Source: Aphelidium insulamus (taxonomy: Eukaryota > Aphelidiomycota > Aphelidea > Aphelidiaceae). From it: a stretch of 64,000 nucleotides of DNA. The position numbers were made by a program, and so were the translations under genes. The stretch covers positions 1 to 64,000 of the forward strand of contig JAZDSV010000037.1 of the NCBI GenBank assembly GCA_036784855.1, given 5' to 3'. This document shows positions 10,261-21,699 of this stretch, in pieces. Positions within the stretch are counted from its first letter, which is position 1; every line of letters begins with the position of its first letter. The notes beneath the pieces are model-generated. The model did no database searches and was not told where the DNA came from. It was given only the letters and a program-made list of their open reading frames with translations.

Positions 10261-11871
10261 TCAAGTGCAACAATGCAGCACCGCATTCTGTTGTAATGAA
10301 TAGAGCGGCCAAAATGCTGCCATGATGCGTTCTAGCTTGCCTGCCGGCACCATTGTGGCATCCTCTGGCACATGCAGTCGTGAGGCAACCTCCTCTGCTG
10401 TCGTTAATAGTGCGGGTTTGGCGGAGCCACGTTGCTCCGGCCAGTGGGGCAATAAGCCACTGATTTTGAGCCCAAATGCAGGAAACAGGTCAAGCCCAAT
10501 GACCGCGTTGCCCAGCTTGCGCGTCAGGTTTGCAACTTCAAGAACCGCATGCACGCACCGGTCACCAATGGCCACCCACTGCGTCATGGTACCAATGCGA
10601 GCCACCGTCTGGCCCCCCATGGCCCCTTAAATTGGCCCGTTGCATGCAGGCGCGTCAATGTGCAAACAATTTAGCTGGCAAACCTCTTTGTCTGCAGGCT
10701 GGACGTGGCGCCGCACTCCACCGTAGCCAGCACGCACACCCCGGCCACACAGGCCGGCAGCTTTATCAGCTGTACTCCCTCCCTCAGCTGCGCCTTCTGC
10801 CCTGTCACGTCTGCGTCAGGCATTAGTGCGCAGTTTCTGAGAGACTCATGTTTATTGATGTTATACCTGCGGCGGGCATTAGCGCGCGGTTTCTGAGAGA
10901 CTGGGGGGTGAAACACTCAACTTGCAATTGATATGTAATTTGCCCATGTCACCCCGTCCTTGTCCTCTTCCTCTTCGTCACCGCCCAATAGCACCGCAAA
11001 TAGGAGCTTGCAGAACTGCGCATTGGCCCGGAACCCGCGGACAAACACGCCGCAATAGTGGTCGTCGTCGCCGGCAATGTCCAAAAATCATAGAGTGCGT
11101 TAAAATGCGCAATATAATCACTCACTGTTTTGCCCACTTTGATTTCAATATTGTCCAGCTCCTTGCGCTTTTGCCGGCGCTCTGTCACTCTAACTCGGCC
11201 CATGCAGCCGCCGCATTGGCCAGCAGCTGCACCTCACTTGACTTTGCCGGGCAGTCAACCTGCACCACCAGCTCGGCCACCCACTCGGCCACCGGGTAGT
11301 GCGTCGCTGCGCACACCTGCTTGAATTTAGTGACAAAGTCGCGCGGCGCTGCCTGCATGCCATCACCTGTCCCAAATTTTGGCAACCCACGTGGCAGCCC
11401 CTTGCTGTAGGGTCTTGGTTCCAAGTTGGGAGGCGTTGCGCCCCCACCACCAGCAGCAGCACCCACGGCCAGCCCAGTGCCATACGCCAACGCACCCCCC
11501 ACTGCCACTGACTGCGCGCCTACTAGTTTGGCATCCAGTTCAAAGTCCTCTTCTTGTCTAAGCTGCTGCCAGCCAATCTGGAGCGCGCGTTTCAGACAAA
11601 GTTCCATTTTTTCTGCAGCTGCCTCTGCGGCCGCAATTTTCTTGTCTGCCTTCTCTTCTGCTAAGTCCACTCACCTTCAAGCTGCCCACATTGCTGGTGG
11701 ACTCCATGCTGCGCGTGATACGCGCTGCGGCTAGCTTCCCCTCTGCCACTGCCAGTGTCTGGGCCTCCACAACCGTGCGCTCTGCCGCCACCCACAGGCC
11801 TCGTGCCTTCCGGTGCGCCAGCAGCGTATTGTCGTAGATCAGCTCCAGTTTGGACTTCATTATAGAATGCT
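10261..11871 (-). pseudogene. Ty3/gypsy Gag-protease remnant
   Basis: Minus strand from about 11860: a Lys/Glu/Ala-rich coiled-coil start (MKSKLELIYDNTLLAHRKA; EEKADKKIAAAEAAAEKME), then a Gly/Ala-rich linker. A capsid-like part follows (TPRDFVTKFKQVCAATHYP-like; GKTVSDYIAHFNALYDFW). At 10916-10261 is a retropepsin-like region: VECGATSSL where the family has DSGATxSF, then IGLDLFPAFGL. At least three frame changes break it. It is rich in G+C compared with its surroundings. No RT follows on the left. Confidence 0.6.
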
Positions 11872-12589
11872 AAAACCATGAAAAGTTGGCCACGTTGCGT
11901 CAGCAAGGGTTAGCAAGGTTAATTGCTTCTATTTTAGTTCCTTTTTGTCTCTTAACCCCTGAACTGCATACTACGTCAGGTTGCCCGCCCCAACTCTGAG
12001 AGTGGGCTGCTGTTCCATTGGATGTAATCTTTCAATCACAATGCTTCAAGACTGTCTGTTGCAGTGCAGAGTGTGGCAGAGGCCTGTTGGATGGGGCTGT
12101 ATGCGTTCAACAATTCCAATGTTTTTGCAATATTCATACTGGTGAAGCACCAAAAGCTGGCATTGGTGCTGGAGGTGTGTGATAATGCATTAGTATGACC
12201 ACCTACTTTTTTTTGGAACTTATACACTATGCCTGGCATTAACCTAGCAGCAGTAACCTTGTGGGTTTAAGCATTATATACTGCAGCCATACATCTGTTG
12301 CTAGTTCCTGGACCTTGTCTATGGAGAACTGGTAGCATATTTGTGTTGTTCAACACTGCCATTGTCTATCACCAAGTTGCAGCATGCCAGCACAAGACCT
12401 TTGGTATTTAAGCATAGGCCACATGTGTAGACTTGCTTGAAGGTATAGTTGGTGCTCTCAATGGCCACCTGCGTGCTGGCAATGCCATGCTCACTGTTAC
12501 AGACGTGCCAGCACTACAGCAGGGTGCATCAATATATGTGTGCTGAAACTTTTCTGCCTGTGAAGTGTTAGTGTGAAGTGTCAATGTCC

Positions 12590-13100
12590 TACAGAGAGAG
12601 AGAGACAACGGAGATATATGCACATACATAGCCCGGCTTCAGTTGCTGCCAGGCTGCCCTTTGCACAGCCCACTTGGCCTCACGGTGGCACATGTGCAGC
12701 TTTCGTAGACCAGGTGCTGCCATATGTCCCTTCACAAGTCCCAGACTGTTCATCAGATTGTGTACAACGTGAAAGTAGCACATCAACATGCGCTCTGGGA
12801 GAACAGTGGGAAATGCCGCACTGACTGCATTGTGCTCTGACAAATGCCATCCAGCAAAAAGTACTGTGACTCCAGCACCACATCCAGCTGCATGCAGAAT
12901 GCCTTCAGTGCCTACAGCACATACTTGTAGTCATCCTTGGTGTGCTTGCTGGTGATGGCCACTGCCAGTAGGTGCATTGTGCTGCCCATGTCCACAATGT
13001 CTACCAGTATCACCATGTAGTTGCAGCTGGACACCTTCATAGTTGAGTCCATGCACAGCACCACCAGCATGCCACTCTTGTTAGCTGCTCAGACAACTGC
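12590..13100 (-). pseudogene. MULE (Mutator-like) transposase remnant
   Basis: Minus-strand reading from about 13080 gives LVVLCMDSTMKVSSCNYM (the first catalytic Asp region), then MHLLAVAITSKHTKDDY and, after one stop, YFLLDGI. A single frame change at about 12845 leads to SEHNAVSAAFPTVLPE and MLMCYFHVVHNLM, the D..A...FP...C-FH block typical of MULE transposases. No third catalytic residue or terminal inverted repeat was identified. It is a short interrupted relic. Confidence 0.6.
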
Positions 13101-13299
13101 CTTGGACAACCAGGTGATGCACAGTGGGTTGTTGTTGCTGCCACTGCCCACTTGCAGCTCATTCCCTGGCCCAGTGCATAATGACCATTGGACACTCTCT
13201 GCAAGCATTGTCCACCTGAAGATACTGCTGGAGCAGTGCCACTATGTTGTTGAAGTGTAGCTTGCAATATTCACTGCAAGGAGGTCATGTGGCATAGAT

Positions 13300-14790
13300 G
13301 CATTACTCTGTAAAAATGCTGGCATTTCTTAGTAACCAGCTGTGTGAGCACCATTAAACATGCTGACCATGCAATCATAGCTTGATGAGCCACATGGCTC
13401 ATGTGCTGTTTCTCTATACTGGTGTGTAATATCACCCATCAATTATTACCAAGTTGTTGAACTTGGCCATCTGCAAGTACTGACTGATCTCCAATGCCAA
13501 GTCATTGAGTTTTGCCATCTGTTGAATTTCCTGCTAAAGCTGTTCCAAAATGTAGTTATAGCATGAGTTGGCCTGTTCCACTACAGGTGGATGGTTGTGC
13601 AAATTAATGTTGGAATTGAGGTGAAGCAATATACATTCTGTACTTTGTCATAAGCACAAAATGCATGCTACCTGCAGCCATTGGGCATATCATAGAGTAT
13701 GCATGCAGGTAGAGTCATGCATCCTGTTCCATATGGAATGCCAGGACTTGAGGGGACTAGCCATATCCATGGCCACCAATTTATTTGTGGCCTGTGCATG
13801 TTAAGACCAGTAGAGACAATGGGATACATCCATACCTCCTTGAACCCATTGTTGTCAGTGATTTTGTTCAATTTGGGGAAATGCATAATCTCATTGTTGG
13901 GAACCAGAGTGTGATTGTTTGCAATGTTGGTCTGCAGCACCTGGCTGACATTGTAGGTTGGTACTACAGCAATATTATTAGTAGCAACAATGGTGCCAGT
14001 GCCCTGCACCATAGGTGATGGCACACCTGTGGCAGGAATGAGTTAATGTATAACAGGACTGCATTGCACTCACCAAGAGACTCTTTGCTTGCTTGCAGTC
14101 TTTAGTTTTGTTATCAGTTTCCAGAAATTGAGAGGACTGCATGATTAATCTGTAGCTGGTACTGTCCGCAGAGAGTGCATACCAGCATGCTGTTGATCAC
14201 CTGGTACCTGGTGGGCTCCTCACAGGGCAACATGAGGACCTTGGCTGGACTTGTTGACCACTGCAGTACTTTGTACAGCATTAGAGTGTAGTAGACAGAC
14301 AAGGCTAGCAAGATATTTATTGCACAAACAACCATTATTTTACTTATTAATGGGGGCCGGTGGCACCTGGCAACCCCTGGTGGGCTGTCATTGTAATTCC
14401 TGTAATATAATGTTCATGACAGTTCATGACACCATCATGCTAAACTGTATGGTTAATATTGATGCTTGCATCTCCCCTGTTGCAGATAAGGTGAAGCCTG
14501 CTGAACTTGTTAAATGCCCAGTTAACTTCTTTGCACAAAGCTGCATGTAGCTTGCTGTGTTAGAGTTGGAGTTGGCAATTTAGTACTATGCAATGGTTCA
14601 CAGCAGCACATCAGTTGCTGCAATTTTTGAAATGCTTATTCTTGAACTCTTCAACTGACTTTCATGCCATAAACACATTAAACAGCTGCAGCACATAAGT
14701 GCTTTCCAAGCTTCTTAATAACATTTTTCAGCCAAACACATAGTCAATAAACAGTAACAGTGGCAACTAAAGTAGCAATGCAGGATAATC
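13300..14790. other. Repeat-region filler, no gene recognised
   Basis: Only short open stretches occur, none matching a family I know (the longest, minus 14024-13668, looks random). Near 14399-14432 there is a piece of the copia LTR terminus (TGTTCATGACAGTTCATGACA). Confidence 0.5.
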
Positions 14791-14792
14791 AT

Positions 14793-14999
14793 TGTAGGAT
14801 CCAGAGGACTCTGCAGATAAGATACCTGCACAATGGGAATGATGAATAGACAATTTACCAGTGGTTTTTGTAGGATCCAGGGGATATGTAGATAAGATAC
14901 CTAGACAATGGGATTGATTAATGGAAAGTTACCAGTGTTTTTATTGTGACTTGGCTGCCAGGCCAGGTGTCTGCCTCTGCCCCCAGGCTGGATCCTACA
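14793..14999 (+). repeat. LTR-like unit TGTAGGATCC...GGATCCTACA with tandem start
   Basis: Starts TGTAGGATCC and ends GGATCCTACA, perfect 10-bp inverted termini. The first 76 bp are duplicated in tandem (from 14793 and from 14869). A partial minus-strand copy is at 8041-8102. Confidence 0.5.
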
Positions 15000-15188
15000 C
15001 ACTGCAGCAAAGAGTCTGCCATGTCATCCTTCTTTGCTGAAACATAAAGGCACAATGAATGTCTTCTGGCACTTGGATGCTGCACAGATCCTTGTTGGTA
15101 GGATTTGTCAGATACTTTGCCAACTTGACCACACGGGACTTTTTTGCAGACTTGGACCAGATGGCAGTCTGAAGTATGCCATCATGGA
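14995..15188 (-). pseudogene. Possible Ty1/copia RNase H end fragment
   Basis: The minus strand reads KLAKYLTNPTNKDLCSIQ and CAFMFQQRRMTWQTL, resembling the copia YLxNPTKKH and GxxFxxGGxxxSWxSKKQ stretches. Too short and divergent to be certain. It directly adjoins the copia LTR at 15189. Confidence 0.3.
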
Positions 15189-15498
15189 CGTCATGAACAG
15201 TCATGAACAGTATTATATAGTATTATATAGTATACTGTCTGAAATCAAAGACAAGGCTTTGATTTTGGTTAAAGCTAGTTCCAGGATTGGATAGGCTTGA
15301 CTTGCTGTAGCATTCCATGAAGACTTGTGTCTCCTATGAAGATGTTCTTCACCAACCATGATGTTCATGTGTTGCAGGCCTTAATAGATATCTATTATAG
15401 GCACACTTACTCTTATTCCCTGATCAATGAAAGGTTTTACACCATTATCCCAGTACATGGATGTTCCATACTGAATGAATAGACATCTATTCATTACA
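15189..15498 (+). repeat. Ty1/copia-type LTR, second copy
   Basis: Starts CGTCATGAACAGTCATGAACAG (canonical TG altered to CG) and ends TCATTACA. It matches the LTR at 9-302 in reverse and the solo copy at 55478-55732. Flanks ATGGA and CCAAG do not match, so it is not a simple solo insertion. Confidence 0.65.
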
Positions 15499-15639
15499 CC
15501 AAGGGCCTGCAAGGGCACCTGGAATGCAAAGAATTACAAGAACAATGGCTGTGGCAAGGAGTTTTCAAGAAGCCCTAATACCGCGGCTGAGGGATTGCTG
15601 GTACATGAGAGGGGAGCTGAGATACACACCGCCACCATG

Positions 15640-16210
15640 CGTAGATGGTGCTGCTGGCTTGTCACTTCAACAAGTATCAGCATGCCCACTGCCCGGATTA
15701 TCAGAACCTGGGCAGCAGACACAATGTTGGTGGATGTGCTACACGGTCTGCCCACCAAACAGAAAACAGTGGCCCGCACCAACCACTCAGACACATTGCA
15801 TGCCATGCTATGCCAAGCACAGCTGTGGAACAACGGGGACACAAGATCTCTTACGTACCAAGGAGAAGCTGCAGGTTGTATCCGACCCAGAGGAGCTCCA
15901 TTGCATTAGTTGCAAGATTACTGGTGGGCGCAAGAAGAAACGTCACAAGGAGCAGCAATGCTTGCCAACACTCAATTTCAAGTCATTGGCAATGTGTGGT
16001 TCCAAACTGCAGAAAATGAACTTGGCACCCCTTGGAGCCAACCAGTTTGTTGGCATTGCACGCTTGGGTGACTGGTGGGAGTTAGTGTACCACAACACCA
16101 AGCTGTGAGATGAGGACTACAACACCATCAAGGGCAACCTTGTGGTAGAGCAAGACTGCCCAGTGACATTTGAGAGTTTCAGGAGATGCTGGTTGCCAAT
16201 GAGGCAGAAT
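15640..16210 (+). repeat. Coding-like repeat of unknown family, copy 1
   Basis: A segment related to 18700-19170. Both read, in shifting frames, LVDVL-HG-PTKQKTVA, then a Cys/Lys/His cluster (CHCISCKITG-xKKK or close), CLPTLxFK and LGANQF. The conserved CxxC plus basic cluster suggests a real ancestral protein, perhaps a transposon DNA-binding part, but I do not recognise it. Both copies are frame-broken. Confidence 0.4.
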
Positions 16211-16234
16211 GTTGATCAAACAGCGCATTAAGGC

Positions 16235-16426
16235 TTTAACAAAGCCTCTAGGCACTTTGTAATGGAGTCAGCTAGTGTGCAGTGTGGTACACTGCGTGCA
16301 AACCAACCTGCAGAGATCGGCTTAAAATACACAGATTGACTGCAGGTGGCAACGCTGTTCCACACCCAATAGCTGCTCCATTACACAGTTGCAGTCCATC
16401 AGGACACCTCTGAGTGCACTGTTACA
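16235..16426 (+). repeat. LTR-like repeat, third family, copy 2
   Basis: Matches 6321-6624: AACAAAGCCTCTAGGCAC, GGAGTCAGCTAGTGTGC, AACCAACCTGCAGA, ending GTGCACTGTTACA at about 16421. Only one core unit is present here. Confidence 0.5.
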
Positions 16427-16636
16427 AAGGCACCGGCTCAGGCAATGAGGCGTCACATCACCATGCAGTTATTGCCAAGATCAGAGCCATTGCAATCGCC
16501 TAATCACCAAGGCGTGCAGGAAAACCACTGCCAAGGAAGCAGCCGCTACAGCATTTGCCAAGGCAGCGCAGAACTTGTTGGCAATGCAGGCTAAAGACAC
16601 CTGCAATAGAGGGGACACTCTGTCTTGGTTAGTGTC

Positions 16637-17242
16637 ATGAAGGCTGCAACAGTGGCAGTACCAGGGCAGGCTGATGGAAGTGGTGCAGCACTGGAGGGCA
16701 ATGCCATTGAGATTGTGCCTACTGGCAGAGGAGAGGACAGCAGTCAGGTTGGAGTGGGACCAGCTGCTGCAACTGGCACCAATGGTACTCCCATGCTTTC
16801 TGTTGCTGCTGCTCATTCTGTTGCAGGTATCCCAACCGGCACCACTGCATCTGTGGCTGCTGTGGCTGGCTCTCACATGGCACTGGATGCTGCAATGACT
16901 GTTTCCACAACTGTGGTGCATGCAGCAGCCTCAAACGGTACTGGTGTTACATTAGTACATCAATGGCACCATCACTCATCCACTGCAGCTACCAGTATTG
17001 CCAACTCTACCAAATCTACCACCATGGTCCCTATGGCCAGCTCTTTCCTAGCACTGGATGCTGCCATGGCTGAACATCATGCTCCTGCAGGATCTGTCAT
17101 CAGTGCAGCTGATGTTTTGGAGCTGCTAAACCATGCACCCATTCTTCCACCACTTGCAATGGATGTTGACCTAGGCTCAGCCGAGATGATGAGTGGTAAG
17201 TTTCTAATGTGTGTCATGTCAGCAGCACTAACAGAATGGTAG
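16637..17242 (+). CDS. Ala/Ser/Thr-rich open frame in repeat DNA, unrecognised
   Basis: An uninterrupted frame of about 200 codons, rich in Ala, Val, Thr, Ser and His. It repeats the theme MALDAAMT / LALDAAMAEH and ends PPLAMDVDLGSAEMMS. Just downstream, in another frame, a piece resembling QQYQAHWNAFVACVMDQQ appears. It lies between LTR-like repeats, so a transposon origin is likelier than a host gene. No domain is recognisable, and it may not be translated. Confidence 0.25.
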   Translation: MKAATVAVPGQADGSGAALEGNAIEIVPTGRGEDSSQVGVGPAAATGTNGTPMLSVAAAHSVAGIPTGTTASVAAVAGSHMALDAAMTVSTTVVHAAASNGTGVTLVHQWHHHSSTAATSIANSTKSTTMVPMASSFLALDAAMAEHHAPAGSVISAADVLELLNHAPILPPLAMDVDLGSAEMMSGKFLMCVMSAALTEW

Positions 17243-17510
17243 CATTGGCTGCAATGTCACATCACCCATTTTGGCCGCATTGAATGCTGGTGCTGCCGCA
17301 GAGAGTGCAATGATCCTCAAAAATCTTGTGCTATCAACGTTGCAGCAGTACCAAGCACACTGGAATGCATTTGTTGCTTGTGTGATGGATCAACAAAAGG
17401 AGAAGTGTGCCAGACACACTGCAGCAGGATGGTCCCTGGAGCAAATATAGGTGGAAGTTTTTTGAAAGCCACCATAATCTGACTGATCCATGTATGTAAT
17501 CATGGCTCTT

Positions 17511-17650
17511 TGTAGGATCAGGGGTTGTGATCCAGGTGATAGCACCAGAACAGTGGATAGGAAATAGAGAAGTAACGTGTATTTTAAATTACTTCAGGCA
17601 CGCAACGCAGTGCCTTAACAGTTACTCCCACTCCCAGGAGTAATTGTACA
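17511..17650 (+). mobile_element. 140-bp TRIM-like element, copy 2
   Basis: Same length and ends (TGTAGGATC...TTGTACA) as 7715-7854, with scattered substitutions. Flanks CTCTT and TTTTT give no clear target duplication. Confidence 0.65.
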
Positions 17651-17654
17651 TTTT

Positions 17655-18065
17655 TACACTCTTGAACCTATTTTGGCAACAAGGATGGCAGCGGCAGACA
17701 TGGGAGGTGGTGGTGGCTGGCGTTGCAGGTGCAGCACCTTGCATGGCGCCATGGTTGTCCATGGTCGAGTGCTACAAGTCTTTGTGCAAAATGCTTGAGA
17801 AAGAGGTGGATGACCTCCTCGGCAAGAAGTTGGACGCATATGAACGCATCTGTTTGATTGAAGTGCAACTGGCAGGGGTGCCCGGGACACCAGATGGCAT
17901 CAAGACACACTCACACGCTGCAGCAGGGGTGCCAAGCTGTCTGTGGTGCAGAAGGAAGTGGATTACTATGAGGCCGTGTTGGCTAAGGCTGAAGGACGGG
18001 CTAAAGGTGCTCACACCGACCTCAAGCGGGCTGAGGCAGCTGCTGGGAGGGCGGAGGGTGGCAAG
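17655..18065 (+). pseudogene. Gag-like coiled-coil fragment
   Basis: It sits directly after a 140-bp repeat. Pieces in two frames read LGKKLDAYERICLIEVQLAG and VVQKEVDYYEAVLAKAEG then KRAEAAAGRAEGGK. The heptad-like Ala/Glu/Lys pattern is like the start of the Gag at 11860. Frameshifted. Confidence 0.35.
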
Positions 18066-18474
18066 GTACTGAAATGTTTACCAAAATGCCATCCACTGCT
18101 GTGATTGGCCAGATTGGCCGGATCCAGATTCTCCCAGTCTTTGGGAAGCAGTCCGGCCAAGAACCAAATGCGCCCAACTTCCTGCTGCGCTGTGGTTGTG
18201 GTGGTTGTAGTGGATGCAGTGGCCGTGGTGGTGGTGAGCGGATCATATCATAACTTCACCAATACTTGTTCCATAACAGTCACTCTTCCTGCATGATAAG
18301 CAATACAATGAAGTGCCACTGGTGGGCTGCTGCTTGCCTAGCATGGACATTATTTCTTTTTAAACTCACATATGATAACATCCAACAGCTTGATTATGGT
18401 GGTGCTGTTTGATTTGAAGAAGAAGATGATGGTTCCAGCAATGTCAGATGAATCTCAACAACAGATGCCAATTG

Positions 18475-18610
18475 TAGCAAAGGCCGTAGGCACTTTGCGA
18501 CAAAGTCAGCGGGTGAGCGGAGGGGTAGCACGTGCAAACCAACCTGCAGACAACGTTGAATAATACTTTATTAATGTTGCAATGTTATACCTTGGCGACT
18601 GAAAGTTGGA
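18475..18610 (+). repeat. LTR-like repeat, third family, copy 3 (partial)
   Basis: AAAGGCCGTAGGCACTTTG, CAAAGTCAGCGGGTG and AACCAACCTGCAGA match the copies at 6321 and 16235; the right end is missing. Confidence 0.4.
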
Positions 18611-18699
18611 ACTGTTACACCAATTGCGTCAAGCATTGGATACCACTTCTTGACTGCACTGACAATTGGGGTATGAAAACCATGGTATTAACATGCCCA

Positions 18700-19170
18700 C
18701 CACCAATATCAGTGACAACAATGCCACAGAACCTGGGCTACAGACACAACTTTAGTGGATGTGCTACACGGCCCATCTACCAAACAGAAAACAGTGGCCT
18801 GTGCCAACCATGTGGACACAATGTGCACCATCCTACCCCAAGCTGCAGAACAATGGGGAATACAAGCTCTCCTATGTACCATGGAAAAGCCGCAGGTTGT
18901 ATCCAACCCAGAGGAGTGCCATTGCATTAGTTGCAAGATTACTGGCAGGCACAAGAAGAAATGTTGCAAGGAGCCACAATGCTTGCCAACACTCAGTTTC
19001 AAGTTGTTGGCAATGTGCAGTTCCAAAATGCAGAAAACAAACTTGGCATGCCTTGGAGCCAACCAGTTCCTTGGCATTGCAACTGGTGGGAGTTGGTGTA
19101 CTGCAACACTAAGCTGCAAGATGGAGACTATAACACCATGAAGAATGACATTGTGGTAGGCATGCATTTA
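18700..19170 (+). repeat. Coding-like repeat of unknown family, copy 2
   Basis: The second copy of the segment at 15640. One frame runs LVDVLHGPSTKQKTVA, ECHCISCKITGRHKKKCC, CLPTLSFKLLAMC, LGANQFLGIA. It keeps one frame over more of its length than copy 1 and so is the better query. No family recognised. Confidence 0.4.
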
Positions 19171-19329
19171 AACATATCAATTAAAAATATGCATGCATTT
19201 ACACATGTTAATTGTGTAGCAGGCTGTTTGCAAATGTCTCCACTCCCTTGGACCGCATACTATGGCAGGCCACCTGCCCCAACTATGACAGCATATGTAC
19301 TGAAGTGCCTGTGGTACAAGATTGAATAA

Positions 19330-19905
19330 TGCACAGATCTAAGTGAAAAGTGCCAGTATATCCAGCTACATTTATACTCATAGTTTGTCATGCTGATAAT
19401 GTTTCTGTGCCTGCTTCAATCAGCAAAAAGTGTTAAAAATTTGGGCAAGTTGCAATGGAGCTATGTGTCAGCACAATGCTGTATCTGGAGATAGCCAAGC
19501 AAAAAAAATTGCAAGATAGGTGTGTATATATTTTTTAATCAATTTTAACTGACTAATAGTCACTTTGTTTCCATTGAGTAGAAACAATGCCCATGTCTGG
19601 GCCCATCTGGCTGACCTGGATATGCTTTACAACAGGCCAGTAGCAACATGCAAATGCTAGTAAAAAAATGGCAAGCTGCTAAAGTTTTTTGACAAGAAGA
19701 ACTCACTGTTTTTTGAGAAGGTTCTGGTATGATTATGTGTAATGGTATTGTTGAGATCAACATGTATAGAACTATGAGCAGTTCAGGCAGTCAATGCCAT
19801 GGGTGCTGAATGATGCTGGATTGAGAGGTGACATGTATGGGTGCCACTCATTCCATTGCAGTGGGTGTAACACAGAGCTGTACTCAGTATCAGCTTAGCG
19901 CCAAT
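19330..19905. other. No gene seen
   Basis: AT-rich sequence with short random open stretches only; the right end (from about 19790) resembles the flank of the gypsy Gag start (GCTTAGCGCCAATGA). Confidence 0.5.
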
Positions 19906-19907
19906 GA

Positions 19908-20384
19908 TGTAACAGTGGCCACTGTTAACGACACAATCGGCAACCTGGACCTCAACCCGGACCCAAACCCAAACCTGGACCCACGACGCGTGCATGTGTA
20001 AGGGACGCGGGGCACCAGGTGCTCCCTAGTCAACTTGTCCCATCTTTGTGTGTCTGCTGCTTGTCGCTGCTCACACGGGCCTGTTACTAGGTGAGCCTGG
20101 TGTCCTGCTGTTCCCGTCTCACACACCAGGTCTGTCGCGTCGTGTCTCTCTCTGCTCCTGTCCTGTCTGTGCTGTGTGTCGCGTGCTTCTCCCGCTTCTC
20201 CCGCTTCTCCCGCGCCGCGTCTCACTCTCCTCCCAGGTCTGTCGCGTCGTGTCTCTCTCTGCTCCTGTCCTGTCTGTGCCATGTGTCGCGCCTCCCGCTT
20301 CTCCCGCTTCTCCCGCGCCGCGTCTCACTCTCCTCCCAGGTCCGGTTACCTCTCTCGAACAGCGAGCCGCCGGCCGCTGTTACA
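19908..20384 (-). repeat. Solo LTR with 5-bp target duplication AATGA
   Basis: Plus-strand ends TGTAACAGTGGCC...GGCCGCTGTTACA; relative to the copy at 6721 it is inverted. AATGA flanks both ends (19903-19907 and 20385-20389). The flanks join into GCGCCAATGATGTCATTATGAC, close to the minus-strand sequence at about 7985-8020, so this LTR inserted into another retroelement. CCCGCTTCTCCCGCTTCTCC direct repeats are inside. Confidence 0.85.
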
Positions 20385-20597
20385 AATGATGTCATTATGA
20401 CTCATCCGGTACCAACCATTTGGGAATCTTTTGTTGCGCCAGTAACCATGGATTGGCAACCGGAAATTGCTCAGAAAGAGGAGCGTTGGACACCAACCCT
20501 GGGGAGGTGTTGGACGCCAAATTGGCTATAAATACAGCATTGGAGTCAGAAAGCCCAGCAGTTGATCTACCATCATTATCAACTGCTGAGCCTATAG

Positions 20598-20690
20598 GTT
20601 TGTGATCTCACTCTGCTTGCCACTTCTCTGTACCTGGTACCAATGGCACAAGGTTTGTGATCTCACTCTGCTTGCCACTTCTCTGCTTCT
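20598..20690 (-). repeat. LTR-like fragment (TGTAACAAGG family), inverted
   Basis: GCCTATAGGTTTGTGATCTC then CTCTGTACCTGGTACCAATGG, followed by a second partial unit. Reverse complement of 7590-7660. Confidence 0.45.
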
Positions 20691-21540
20691 TGCTGGGCTG
20701 ATCTGGCAATGGATTTCATGCCTGCACTACTGGAAAGCCACATTAGGACAGAATTGTTGTGTGCCGTCACACCAAAGGTATTGTATTGATTCCGTGTAAA
20801 CATAGCAATACCTCCGCCCAAATTACCAAACTACTACATCTACATGTCTTTCAACACAAGGGTATCCAAAGTCAATAGTGTTGGACCAAGACTTGCAATT
20901 TATTTTGCAATATTGGATGGCGTTGATGGCTCAATGGGGTATTGCGCTGAAAATGTTGACTGCCAACTACCAGCAGATGGATGGGCAGAGCAAGCATGGT
21001 GTGCAAACGGTAAAGGAAGTTCTGCGTCATTATGTCAACTTTCAGCAAAACAACTGGGAAAAGTTGCTACCTGATGTAGCCATGGCATACAACAATGCCA
21101 TAAACACATTGACCAGCTTGACTCCATTCTTTGCCAACCTGGGCTGTCATCCAAATGTATTGAAGCTGTGCACCCCATCATCCAATGCACCAGCGGAGGA
21201 GGATCTGGCACGGCAGCTGAAGGACACAAGCAAACGCATTGCCAGTTGCCTGATGTTGGTGGCACAAGACCAAATATTCTACGCCAATCGGCAAAGGATT
21301 GAACCGCCAACATTCCAAATTGGTAATCTGGTTCTACTTGATGCTTTGGCCCTTGCCAATTGGCCAATCTTCCGCCAAGCGCCAATCCAAAAGCTCCGAC
21401 CGCGTGGTTTTGGCCCATTCAAAATTACCGAGATTGCTGGAGGAATGTCAGGCTGGAACTCCCACCAACCCTGCGGATCCATTCAACTTTTCATGTGTCA
21501 CTCATCACGCCCTATGCAGCATTGGACATTCCTGTGAGCC
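20690..21540 (+). pseudogene. Ty3/gypsy integrase, second copy, catalytic Glu lost
   Basis: It begins inside the core (DLAMDFMPALL) and, after a frame change near 20875, runs open for about 220 codons: VLDQDLQF, then DGQSKHGVQTVKEVLRHYVN. The 3030-4058 copy has DGQAERG at that place, so the catalytic Glu is Lys here. The C-terminal part (FQIGNLVLLDALALANW, KLRPRGFGPFKI) is longer than in copy 1 and shows what should follow its stop. The zinc domain is missing and an LTR-like fragment sits in its place. Confidence 0.75.
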
Positions 21541-21599
21541 TCCTGCAGAAATGGTTGATGGTCAAGCAGAGTTTGAAGTATGGTTGATCTACCTTCATT

Positions 21600-21697
21600 A
21601 TCAACTGCTGAGCCTATAGGTTTGTGATCTCACTCTGCTTGCCTCTTCTCTGTACCTGGTACCAACAGCACAAGGAGCCCCTGGCCCTTGTTACAGT
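21600..21697 (-). repeat. LTR-like end (TGTAACAAGG family), inverted
   Basis: Runs TATCAACTGCTGAGCC ... GGCCCTTGTTACA; the reverse complement starts TGTAACAAGGGCCAGGGG as at 7471. It follows the integrase copy and may be its 3' LTR piece. Confidence 0.45.
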
Positions 21698-21699
21698 GG

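Noticed and set aside
15189-15498. Complete copia element between the LTRs at 9-302 and 15189-15498
   Set aside because: The two LTRs are in opposite orientations and the interval is a mix of many families, so they do not bound one element.
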